Assembly: GCA_014218235.1 (NCBI GenBank)
Contig: CM024756.1
Span: forward strand, 76,196,152 to 76,260,151
DNA length: 64,000 bases
Direction of reading: 5' to 3'
Source of the DNA: Colocasia esculenta
Taxonomy: Eukaryota; Streptophyta; Magnoliopsida; Alismatales; Araceae
Below the pieces are notes generated by a model that had not been told where the DNA came from, made no database searches, and was given only the letters and a program-made list of their open reading frames with translations. Both the position numbers and the translations under genes were made by a program. Of this stretch, positions 1 through 9,018 are shown in pieces (positions within the stretch are counted from its first letter, which is position 1; each line of letters starts with the position of its first letter).

Positions 1-398
1 CTGCTACTAATAGGTCCAGTCTTAATGCCGCTAATGCGAGTCTTCGGAGAGCTCTCCACTGTCAAGAGCTTTTCTGGGCTCAGAAGGCTAGAGTTCAGTG
101 GATAAAAGATGGTGATAAAAACACCTCCTTTTATCACGTTGTGGTTCAAGGTAACAGAAGGAAATTTTTCATCCATCGTCTTAAAGTTCATGGGATTTGG
201 TGCCAAGATCAAGACACCCTTTCTAAGGAGGCGGTCAACTTCTTTCAGAATCCTCTCTCTTCAAAACATCACATTATCGATGATTCTATGCTGCAATATA
301 TCCCTGAACTTATTACTGATGAGTAGAATATGGTATTGTCTTCCATTCCATCTCATGAAGAAGTGAAGCAAGCTGTGTGGGCTATGAATGGTGATGGT
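1..398 (+). pseudogene. LINE ORF2 fragment, upstream of RT
   Basis: Reading frame starting at base 3 gives a plant L1-type LINE ORF2 segment between endonuclease and reverse transcriptase, with the recognisable stretch QWIKDGDKNTSFYH and, further on, EEVKQAVWAMNGDG. A TAG at about 325 interrupts it. The frame stops at the ATGGT target duplication (394-398) where element E1 begins, and resumes in the same frame at 51386 with APGPDGFTG, the usual continuation in plant LINEs. The 5' part (endonuclease, ORF1) lies left of the window. The stop codons show it is a dead copy. It is the oldest layer of the nest because everything else is inserted in it. Confidence 0.88.
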
Positions 399-1137
399 TG
401 TTGGCCCTTTTGGTGCGGCAGCAAACTAACCTAGAGGGGGGGTGAATAGGTTTTTCTGATTTCTGAAATAGAAACTTAAACACAGAAAATTAACACTTGA
501 AAGTTTGGTTAGTTTAGTGTGATAAAGAGTAGCAGTGTGGAAGCAAATAAACAATCACACAAATAACACAAGAGATTTATCCTAGTTTGGCCCTTCCCAC
601 ATGGAAGTCCTACGTCCAGTCTCCAAGCAACCTCTTGGGATTTTACTAACCAAGGGTACAGTCCCCCTCAAGGACAATACAACACCCAGCACCCCAGCTG
701 GTCTTCTTCTCTTTCCTGGGCAAGAAGGCAGCCCACTTCACTTATAGGTAAAGAAGCCACCTCCTGGTACAAACTCCAGTGCGGTTCTGCTAGACACAAA
801 CCCCTAGCTAGGTTCTACACTATATACAGTCCTACAGCTGGACAGAAGTCTTTCTTAGAAAAGAAAGAACAATGCTGAGAGTTCTACAAGAATGACCTCT
901 AACCAAAAACTCTCAACAAAAGACTCTCCCCAAGAATTACAATGAGTACAGGGAGAATGGAGAAAGGAGAAGGAGCTTGAATGCTTGAGAGCTTCAGTTG
1001 CTTGAACACTTTTTCTTCGCTCAGGCTCTTTCTCTCTTTTCCTTTGAGTGTATGTGGTGTTGAGGTTTCTCACTGGTTGTACACTCCTTCAAAGATCTTC
1101 AGGAAAGCTCTATTTTTCTTCTTCAGCCTTGCTTCAT

Positions 1138-1145
1138 CTTTTATA
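1138..1145 (-). promoter_or_regulatory. TATA box in E1 LTR
   Basis: TATAAAAG on the minus strand, in the element's sense direction. It sits about 915 bp from the U3 end of the LTR. The same box is in the 5' LTR at 50451-50458, which would be the functional copy. Confidence 0.6.
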
Positions 1146-1479
1146 TGAGAGGCTTTTGAATAGATCCGTTGAAGAGATCCGTTAGAGCTCTTCTAGTCGT
1201 TGCTGATCTTTCTATTCTTTTTTCTTCTTCAAATTGTCAGCCACTTGGTGGTCTTCAAGGTCTGCAAGCATGGAAGAAAGAGTGTAGCTAAAATAGTGTT
1301 TCTGTCAAAAAGCTTACATACCTCTATGTTTCCTGTTGCCACCCAGAAGTAGTAAGTAATCTCCTTTTTGTTGGCAGGAAAGAAGAGATCTAGAGAGATA
1401 GGCAAAAAGATCTTCTGTCAGAGACATATTTGACTTTTCATTAGGCGCCAAACATATTTGAAACATCTGAATATAAAGA

Positions 1480-1915
1480 AAATCGATGTTTTACATGAAG
1501 TCGATGTTTGGACAAAATCGATGTTTAAGTGAAAGTAAATCGTTATTATAAGATAGGCAAATCGATGGGCAAATCGATGTTTAACTTATTGAGTCAATGT
1601 GGCAACCAAATCGTTATGGCGTCCAAATCGTTATTTGACTTATGAAATCGATGTTTTGGTCAAATCGATGTTTTTACTTATCGAATCGATGTGAGACCAA
1701 ATCGATGTTTCTCACTTATCAAATCGTTATGAGAACCAAATCAATATGAGAGCAAATCATTGTTCTCACTTATGAAATCGATGTGAGAGTGAAATCGATG
1801 TGAGACCAACTCGATGTGATGATCAAATCGTTGTGTAACTTATGAAATCGTTATTAGTGTGAAATCGATGTGGCTCTTTGAGCAGAAATCGTTGTATATT
1901 GAATGAACATCGATT
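1480..1915 (-). repeat. U3 array of TCGATG/TCGTTA motifs (E1 left LTR)
   Basis: Some 20 or more copies of AAATCGATGTTT or AAATCGTTAT-type words spaced 10-30 bp apart, mixed with ACTTATGAAA spacers. In element orientation it lies upstream of the TATA box, so it is in U3 and could be an enhancer array. It has a partner array in the right LTR. Confidence 0.75.
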
Positions 1916-2059
1916 TAGCATTTTAGAGCGTATCACATAGTAATAATTCCATAAATTTATATTTATTAGAAAAACATGATATTAAATATTTTTAATAATA
2001 TTTAATTAATCATTTTGTTATCACCAAAATATAAGGGTAAAATATATGAGTGGTTCACA

Positions 2060-2300
2060 ATCTCCCCCTTTTTGGTGATGACAAAATTTACAAGAATTTT
2101 CGAACAAAAATACGTAAAGTATAGAAATACAGAAAATTCATAGATAATTCTCTCCCCCTTTTTGTCACTAACCAAAAAGGAAGGATCTTACCATGCATTC
2201 TCTTCCCTTTGTGAAAATTTCTTACCATTGAGGGGTTCAACAATGATTGACATTAAAGAATAACTCCCCCTTAGTCTGTGCTCCCCCTGAATGAGAGACT
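2060..2300 (-). promoter_or_regulatory. E1 polypurine tracts (multiple)
   Basis: Read on the minus strand, AAAAAGGGGGAGA-type tracts lie directly at the LTR edge (2060-2075) and again at 2150-2163, with shorter GGGGGAG versions at 2263-2272 and 2281-2288. Several polypurine tracts before the 3' LTR is a reported hallmark of Sireviruses. They prime plus-strand DNA synthesis. Confidence 0.75.
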
Positions 2301-2460
2301 CCACCTGAATGAGACTTGCAAATAATTATTAGTAATACTGAAATTTTAAAATAAATTAATGACTATTCCCTCTTCAGATATGAGTTGGATGAAGAGCTGG
2401 CAGTCACCAATGCCTTGAGCATCCTTGATCCTGATGCTCCAAGGATATCCTGCAAATAAA
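2301..2460 (-). other. E1 3' untranslated internal region
   Basis: Lies between the gag stop codon and the polypurine tracts. No pol sequence is recognisable. In E2 the equivalent position starts protease, so the whole of pol appears to be missing here. Confidence 0.6.
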
Positions 2461-2563
2461 CTACTCAGAAGTAGGTGCCCAAATCTTTTTGGGTCCTTGA
2501 TGGTTAGATGCATAAAAATATCCTTTCGGGATCCATACTAGGTGCCTTGTTGTGCAGGTGTTT
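2461..2563 (-). pseudogene. E1 gag, C-terminal piece
   Basis: The minus frame reads GPKKIWAPTSE and then TAG at 2463-2461. This matches the end of E2 gag (GPKRIWVPKA, stop), so it is the carboxyl end of Sirevirus Gag, just after the second zinc knuckle. It is cut at 2563 by element A; 2559-2563 is the TGTTT target duplication. Confidence 0.75.
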
Positions 2564-4564
2564 TGTAACGACCCTCCTTATACCGGTACGGTTATACCAA
2601 CCCACATCAATATAATGAGTGCCGCTATAGTGGGACATTTACCCATCACATATTCAATAGACTGAAAAGTACACAAAATATCACATAACAGCGGAATTGA
2701 AGCGCCTCTTTGGATGGAGTTAACTCTAGTTAACTCAGAGTTAACTCAAAAAGTGCCTTGGTAGTGGTTTAGAGTTAACTTTTGTGGGTTGGGCTAAAGG
2801 TGGTTTAAAAGTGAGTTAACCCACCTTTTTCTAACCCACCTCTAGAGGAGGAACAAAGTTAACTCAAGTGAGTTAACCACCTTTTCCTCTCACATCACAA
2901 GCATAAATGCTACTTTTCTTTTTCCCAATGTAAGTTAACTCACTTGTTCTTACCAAAGTGTATTTGAGAAAAGTAGGTAACTCACCATATGATCAAAGTT
3001 AACTCTAATATTATCAAATCAAAAAGTGGGTTACACATGTGTAACTTTGTTCATGGGTTGGAGTTATCTTAACTCTAACCCATTACCAAAGAGGCCCGAA
3101 AGAACTACAAATAAATCTCTTATTCCATCATCAACATTTAAAACAGTCTATATAGAACAAAGGAAAATCAAATACTTCATAAATGAGAAATTAAACTATT
3201 ACATTGTCCACATTGTCCACATCCGAAATACAACAATTCCCTTATTACCTACTTATGAAAATGAAGAGTACAATAAGTCAATTTCCACGAAGATGCTACT
3301 CCTCACGCTCGGAGTCACTCCTAATGATCTCTCCAAGGGAGTAGTATCACCTGCACCTGTACGCCAAAGCAAGAGTGAGTCTACAAGACTCAGCAAGTAA
3401 CTTCCCACACATTAAGCATACATACATCATATGACATTTTACTCATTCAATTAATTTCACTAGTTCATGTAGCATGGGTTAAACAATCTGAAAAGCAAGC
3501 CTAACATGATACTTCTATCAATTTCATGACACATGGTACATGGTTATGTTCATACAATAATAACCTTAACACATGCTTTCTACATATCTTCTAACATATA
3601 TTCTCAATTCACATTCTAATACATTCAGGTTGTAGTATCATGGCAACTTAACATGCAACTTACACGTGAAGAATGAAATGTTCCTAACATGAATTCGAAG
3701 TATTTCCCACATTCATAACACATGTATAAACATCATGATCTTGCTGTTTTGACAAAACCTTAACACATTTAGAACGCTATTTACAATTTCATATGTTATC
3801 ACACTAATTCACATATTCGCATGTTCATTTACTCATTTACACAAACTTCACATTCACTTTTCACATAACCACAATTTCACATTTTTATCGTTATATGCCG
3901 TGACACATAGTCCAAACCACCTCTTAGAAGGACACACACTGATCACATCACACATATATCGATCACCGAAACATTACAGTGATAAATCTTAGTCTGCGCA
4001 GAACCGGGAGAAGCACTCTCCACCCTAACCAACGGTACTTGTCTACCTCCATGATTTTATCCCAATGCCCATGGGATTTCACACACATATGAACCTTCCC
4101 GTAGGGACTTTACTACGGTACAGTTCCACAGCCCTCTAAGGTAGCAGTGTCACCCATTGACACATTTACACATTTTTCCACTTTTAAACTCACACTTAGT
4201 ACACAATTTATCACATCTATTTCATGCTTACACAATAACATATGGTTTAGATTTACCTAATCATGGTACTACTGTTTACAGGTTTAACAATTATTCAATC
4301 ACGCTAACATGTTGTAAACATTAAATTATCATGCTCTAATTGGTCATTACACGATGATTTTACAAAATTAGTAACTGTTATTATTCAATTCCTCTGAAAA
4401 TTTAACTACGGACCATTCACGGAGCATACATCACATATGTAAAATTTCATATTTTTCTGAAATATCTACTAATAAGAAAATTATAATAGTGGTATTATAC
4501 AAAGTAAAAATAGTCAAATTGGCATGGATTTTCATTGTTCAGACCCAACTCATTCTACACACAT
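2564..4564 (-). repeat. A 3' LTR, outer piece (with MITE inside)
   Basis: Matches the right LTR from 20640 onward to about 22243. It is interrupted by the MITE at 2702-3097 and ended by insertion of element B at 4565. The matching part of the right LTR between about 22244 and 22990 is missing from the left copy. No gene; the plus frame at 3026-3400 crosses the MITE edge and is a chance frame. Confidence 0.88.
2702..3097. mobile_element. Tourist/PIF-Harbinger-like MITE
   Basis: A 396-bp insertion absent from the other LTR of A. Ends are inverted: GCGCCTCTTTGG at the left, and the reverse complement of the right end starts GGGCCTCTTTGGT. The flanks repeat GAA (2699-2701 and 3098-3100), and the right LTR has one GAA at that point (ATTGAAAGAAC). 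A 3-bp duplication with GGGCC-type ends fits PIF/Harbinger MITEs. The inside is full of GTTAACTC words in both directions and has no coding capacity. Confidence 0.8.
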
Positions 4565-4708
4565 TGTAAGGCCCTTGATTTTCATCTTGAGTGTTTTGCT
4601 TATGTATATATGTATATATGAGTACATATTATTGATGTATAGAGTATTGTGCATAGTATTTATATATATATTGCATGAGTAAATAATATTGTAATGTATG
4701 CATTGTTA

Positions 4709-4749
<41 letters not shown>

Positions 4750-4770
4750 GTGTGGTGTGTGTGTGTGTGA
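4709..4770. repeat. AT then GT microsatellite in B 5' LTR
   Basis: (AT)n from 4709 to 4734 followed by an imperfect (GT)n to about 4770. AT runs sit at the same place in other Tekay LTRs (near 13540, 15612, 23523, 41892, 49778) with different lengths. Confidence 0.9.
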
Positions 4771-4816
4771 TGTATCTAGTTCTGCAGTTTTAAGTTCTGT
4801 GCAGACGACTTGTTGG

Positions 4817-4834
4817 CGTCAACATCAGTTGACG
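4817..4834. promoter_or_regulatory. TGACG-type inverted repeat in Tekay U3
   Basis: CGTCAAC-ATCA-GTTGACG, perfect 7-bp arms. Element A's right LTR has the same arms at 23384-23401 with spacer TCAT, and C has a diverged form. TGACG is the core bound by plant TGA-type bZIP factors, so this is a candidate enhancer; that role is inferred. Confidence 0.5.
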
Positions 4835-5439
4835 TTGACCTTAAATCAGCGGCCACATCGATGAACGCCTACTCAGAATTGGCGGCTATAGATGTTGACG
4901 TTTACCTTCCAGATCTGTTGCGATTTCAGATCCAGAAACGCCCCCGAAAATGTCCCCTCTGATTTGGAAACCAACGGTAACCTAGCCTAACCCTTATGCG
5001 TATCCGACCCCCAACCCTTTATGTTGTCCATTTTTCAGCCAAGTCTGTCCTTTTGACTCTTGGGTCAAAAACCTAGACTTTCTGTGCGAAAACTTGTTTT
5101 GGAACTCTTCGATCCGGCTACTGGAGGCTTCATCCGGCGATCGGCATCGACTGGAGAGGACTCTGAACATCCGGGAATGACTTCCACACGCTGGTGTGCA
5201 GTGAAGATCAACAGGGAACCCGGATAAAGAAGGATTTGAAGGCTCTTTGGCTCTGGCCGAGGAGAACTTCTTCAACTCAAAACATCGATTGGGGATTTTA
5301 TCCAAGGCAAGTAACCCAACCACATCATCCCTACATGTGTCTAGTATGTCCCAAAAATTTTACGGATTTTTTCTCGTGTCCTGGAACCCCCATTCAAGTG
5401 ATCTTTTGACGTTCAATCTGTTTTCTGCACAGACAGGAA

Positions 5440-5467
5440 CTTAACGGCAGGATATCTTGCCGTTAAG
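5440..5467 (+). other. Tekay LTR hairpin H1 (B 5' LTR)
   Basis: CTTAACGGCA and TGCCGTTAAG, perfect 10-bp arms around an 8-base loop. The same hairpin occurs at 13321-13348 (B 3' LTR), 22745-22772 (A) and 41179-41212 plus 49061-49094 (C). Confidence 0.75.
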
Positions 5468-5506
5468 AACTTAAGTTGGTGGCGATCTTTGTTGTCGTTA
5501 ACCTGG

Positions 5507-5530
5507 TAAACGGCCACCCCTTGCTGTTTA
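5507..5530 (+). other. Tekay LTR hairpin H2 (B 5' LTR)
   Basis: TAAACGGC and GCTGTTTA pair over 8 positions with one G-U. The version in C at 41120-41143 is TAGACGGC/GCCGTCTA, a paired change; the arm positions are poorly kept in A. Confidence 0.6.
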
Positions 5531-7293
5531 GTTCTTCAGGCAGAAACAGTTGGTATGTCTGCCCTTTATAACCTATTTTTCGGGATTTCTGTACATGAGG
5601 ATATATGGTAAATCTTGTATGTTATATATATAATATATATATACACCATGGAGTATGTTATGAAATTTTGATGAATTTTCGTTTACTGCAATAATTACTG
5701 GAAATTTCTGAAACATTGTTGTGAGCATGTTAAATTACTGTTACATGACTTAGTGATAAAGTTTGATGTCATAAATTTTCTATGGTAGTTAAATCATCAT
5801 CAAAATGCACTGTTATAATTTGATAAATTTCTGATACCTGTATAAATTATTACATTTTTCTGAATTGAAAAACAGTGAGCATGCCTATTTAGTGTAGAAA
5901 TTTTATAAATAGTGTGAAAATAATTAAAATCCCAGAAATTAGCGTATGTTTAGTACGGTCAGCATGCAGGTGTAGCATGAACTATAGATCTGAATTATAA
6001 CAATTATGTAAATTGTGTTATTTTAACCGTAGATAATATCATTGTTTGAACATTATTAAATAGTGGATATTTCAGAAATTATGAAACATTGTATATGTGA
6101 TATGTGAATAGTAAATGACCTGTGGTTAAATTTTCACATTCATTGGATAATAGTAGGTACTGATTACAATATTTTCATCATGAAAAAGGTATAGATTAGT
6201 GTAATTAAAAATGATTAATGTAATTACAGCATGATAAGAATCAATTGGTAGTTGTGACTGATTTAGTTCTATTAACAGTAGTACCATGATAGGGAACCTG
6301 AACCATGTGCATGAATGTGGAAATGAGATTAACGGGTTAAAATGGTGTAAAATTGTGTGTGTTTAAATGGAAAATGTGTAAATATGCCAGTGGGTGACAC
6401 TGCTACCTAGAGGGCTGTGGAACTGTACTGTGGTAAAGTCCCCACAGGAAGGTTCATACTGTGTGATGTCCCACGGGCATTGGGATTAAATCCTGGAGGC
6501 AAATAAGTATCGCTGATTAGGGTGGAGAGTAATTCTCCCGGTTCTACGCATTAACTAAGATTTATCACTGAAATGCCCAGGTGATAGATATGTGTTGTGA
6601 TTAGTGTGTGTCCTTCTAATGGTAGTTTGGGCTATGTGTCACGGCATTTAAATAATGTGAAATTGTGTTTAAGGGAATATGCATGTGAAAACTGTGAAAT
6701 TGTGTAAATGATTATATGTTAATATGAACTCTTGTGATAGCATGTGAAATGATAACTTCTTAAATGAATATGTTATGTACATAGCAAAACAGCAAGCTTT
6801 TCATGTGTATAAATGTGTTATTCATGTAAATATGATTATAGAATCCATGCTAGAATTGTCTCTTTCTTTATATGTATAAACTCCATGTTTAAGATGACAA
6901 ATGTTAACATGTGAAGATATAAATGTAGTTAATGAAACTTAGTTAACATATTGATAAATGTGTAGAGAGCATGTGATAAGCTTTAAGTTATTGAACATTT
7001 TGTACTAAACAATTTCCATGTGTACATGTGTAGAAATCATGTTTAGGTTCTATTGCATAAATAGTTAAATCCATACTTATATGTGATCGTGTGGTATGAG
7101 AATGTGAATGTTAGGTGATGCATGTAAGTTTAATGTGTTTAGAGTTACTTGTTGAGTTCTTTTGGACTATTCTTGCTTCGGCGTACAGGTGCAGACGTTA
7201 CTACTTCTTCCGAGGAAGTCGTTAGGAGCGACTCGGAGTGGGAGTAGGAGACATTGTGGATTTAGCATTGTATTTTCATTTTCATAAGTATGT

Positions 7294-7299
7294 AATAAA
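7294..7299 (+). terminator. Candidate poly(A) signal in B LTR
   Basis: AATAAA, about 80 bp after a stem (CCGAG...CTCGG around 7209-7236) kept in B and C. The 3' LTR copy, which would be used, is at 14999-15004. Confidence 0.5.
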
Positions 7300-7573
7300 G
7301 GACTCTGTGTAGTCTTATGTGGACAATGTACTTAATTCATTTGTTTTAGTTATGAAATGTCTAGTTTCTTTTCCTCTATATAGACTGTGGATAAAATGTG
7401 GATGATGGAATAAGATATCTCATTTAGTTCTTTCTTTTCCGCTGTCATGTGATATTTATATTTGTGTATATTTCACCTATTGTACTAGTGTTGGGTAAAT
7501 GTCCCACTGTGGCGACGCTTTCTATATCGACGTGGGTTGGTAGAACCGTATCAATATAAAGAGGGTCGTTACA

Positions 7574-7590
7574 GAGATTGGTATCAGAGA
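7574..7590 (+). other. B primer binding site (initiator Met tRNA)
   Basis: GAGATTGGTATCAGAGA directly after the LTR; TGGTATCAGAG (7580-7589 core) is complementary to the 3' end of plant initiator Met tRNA. Confidence 0.9.
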
Positions 7591-7956
7591 GTCATGTTTA
7601 AATTGTACATAAATATACACATACCATCATCTTCATTGTATGTTAAGTCTGTGTAGAGTGTCCACATAGATAACTAAATAGTTAGAAATTAGATAGTCTA
7701 GTTCTAAATTGTGATTAAATCATTTTGCAGGATATGGCTTCGCGTGGTAGGCATGGTGTTCCTGCTCGTGAAGGTGAGCAGAGGAGAGATGAGCCTCGGC
7801 GTGAGGATCAGGGTGAGCAGCAGGCCCCAGCACCCCAGGGTCCTGTGCTTCCCCCACCGCCACCAGTAGACTATGGAGTGTTCATGCAGGGTTTAGTGCA
7901 GGCCATGCAGACACACCCACACTTAGGCTGCACTCCAGGCTCAGCTGGAGTCTCAG

Positions 7957-8038
7957 GTTAGAATAATAAGATAAGTAGTTTGTTTTATTAAATGCATGTT
8001 TGTTATGTTGCATGTGTTGCTTATGATGCTTGTTGTAG
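7957..8038 (+). other. Gag intron 1 in B
   Basis: 82 bp, CAG|GTTAGAAT ... TTGTTGTAG|CAGG. It contains in-frame stops. The same intron sits at 20167-20258 in A and 46509-46591 in C. Confidence 0.7.
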
Positions 8039-8238
8039 CAGGCTCAGGTGCCAGCTCCCCAGGCTGACCATGGTGGACCCTCCATCATGGAAAGGTTCAA
8101 GAGGATGTCGCCACCCTCTTTTAAGGGGGAGAGCGATCCGTTACTTGCTGAGAGCTGGATGAGGGAGATCGAAAAGATCTTCCGGCTATTAGGTGCGCTG
8201 AGGATGGCAGAGTCACTTTAGCCACCTATATGCTACAG

Positions 8239-8318
8239 GTATGTGTTGTATAAATTATGCATTAATTTCTCTAAGTTTATAGTGTTTGGGTTAGTCTTTA
8301 TGGGATGGTTTTTGGCAG
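8239..8318 (+). other. Gag intron 2 in B
   Basis: 80 bp, ACAG|GTATGTGT ... TTTTGGCAG|GAGC. It splits the gag domain between two conserved motifs; the counterparts are 19885-19962 in A and 46232-46308 in C. Confidence 0.8.
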
Positions 8319-9018
8319 GAGCGAGCCGACATGTGGTGGTCCTCGTTGTTGCGTACTCGGTTCGAGGATGGTGCTGTGGAGGTTGGTTGGGATGAGTTCG
8401 TGAGGCTATTCCGAGCCAAGTTTGTTCCGGAACACATCCAGGACAAGATGGAGCAGAAGTTCCTCTCTTTGACTCAGGGCTCCATGACCGTGCTAGAATA
8501 TGAGGCCAGGTTTGCCAAGTTATCAAAGTATGCCCCTCATATTGTAGCTGATGAGCGCAGGAAGGCGAAGAAATTCGTAATGGGTCTGAGACCATCGCTG
8601 AGGACGAGGTTGGTGTCTTTCGACCATCGTACCCTCGAGCAGGCACTCAGCGCGGCGTGTCGGCAGGAGGGAGAGATGGAGCAGTACCTGGAGGAGAAGA
8701 AGGCTTCTCAGAAGAGGCCCGCGGCTCCTTTTCAGAGGCAGGAGAGGAAGAAGGCGACTTTTCAGTCACCGCAGCGTCCTGTGGCATCGGGCAGTGGTCA
8801 GGTACCTTCTCAACGTTCCCCTAATGGTAAGAAGGAGTGTCCTCATTGCAGGAGGGCACATGGTGGTACAGAATGTTGGAAGTTTGCGGGGAAGTGCTTG
8901 AAGTGCGGAAGCAGTGAGCATAGGATCAAGGATTGTCCGAGGCTTCAGCAGGGAGTCCAGCGTGGACCAGCCCCAGCAGCAGTAGCAGCACCAGCGACAG
9001 GACGACTAGGGAGACCTC

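Larger units (their letters stand above)
399..2059 (-). repeat. E1 3' LTR (left copy)
   Basis: About 1.66 kb, TG...CA. The end CTAGAGGGGGGGTGAATAGG near 430 matches the right copy and resembles E2. The terminal bases at 2051-2059 read TGGTTCACA against TGGTTCAACA in the other LTR, a one-base loss. It contains a TATA box on the minus strand (1138-1145) and a TCGATG/TCGTTA array (about 1480-1915). No gene lies here; the small minus-strand frame at 855-1073 falls in the transcribed part of the LTR and has no family resemblance. Confidence 0.9.
4565..7573 (+). repeat. B 5' LTR (3.0 kb)
   Basis: TG...CA, 3009 bp, reverse-oriented relative of the LTRs of A and C. Landmarks: AT/GT microsatellite 4709-4770, inverted repeat 4817-4834, hairpins 5440-5467 and 5507-5530, a block conserved in all Tekay LTRs here (about 6390-6580), and AATAAA at 7294-7299. 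Minus- and plus-strand frames at 4994-5444 are antisense/sense chance frames in the LTR. Confidence 0.92.
7734..9018 (+). pseudogene. gag: B gag with two introns
   Basis: Capsid/nucleocapsid precursor of a Tekay-type chromovirus. ATG at 7734 (MASRGRHG) matches the intact start in C. Exon 1 is 7734-7956, exon 2 is 8039-8238, exon 3 starts at 8319. Exon 2 ends in TYMLQ and exon 3 starts ERADMWW, so the retrotransposon gag domain is only continuous if 8239-8318 is removed. Exon 3 carries LSLTQGSMTVLEYEARF and GLRPSLRTR. Two zinc knuckles follow: C-x2-C-x3-H-x4-C at 8838-8876 and C-x2-C-x4-H-x4-C at 8895-8936. A 2-bp loss late in exon 1 and a 1-bp loss in exon 2 break the frame. Confidence 0.85.

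Noticed and set aside
3026..3400. 124-codon plus-strand frame
   Set aside because: It spans the MITE edge and A's LTR, so it cannot be an old gene.
7580..7589. tRNA gene
   Set aside because: Only the short tRNA-complementary primer sites occur next to LTRs; no cloverleaf sequence was found.
8233..8646. Minus-strand 137-codon frame, also 45905-46201 plus
   Set aside because: Antisense to gag exon 3.
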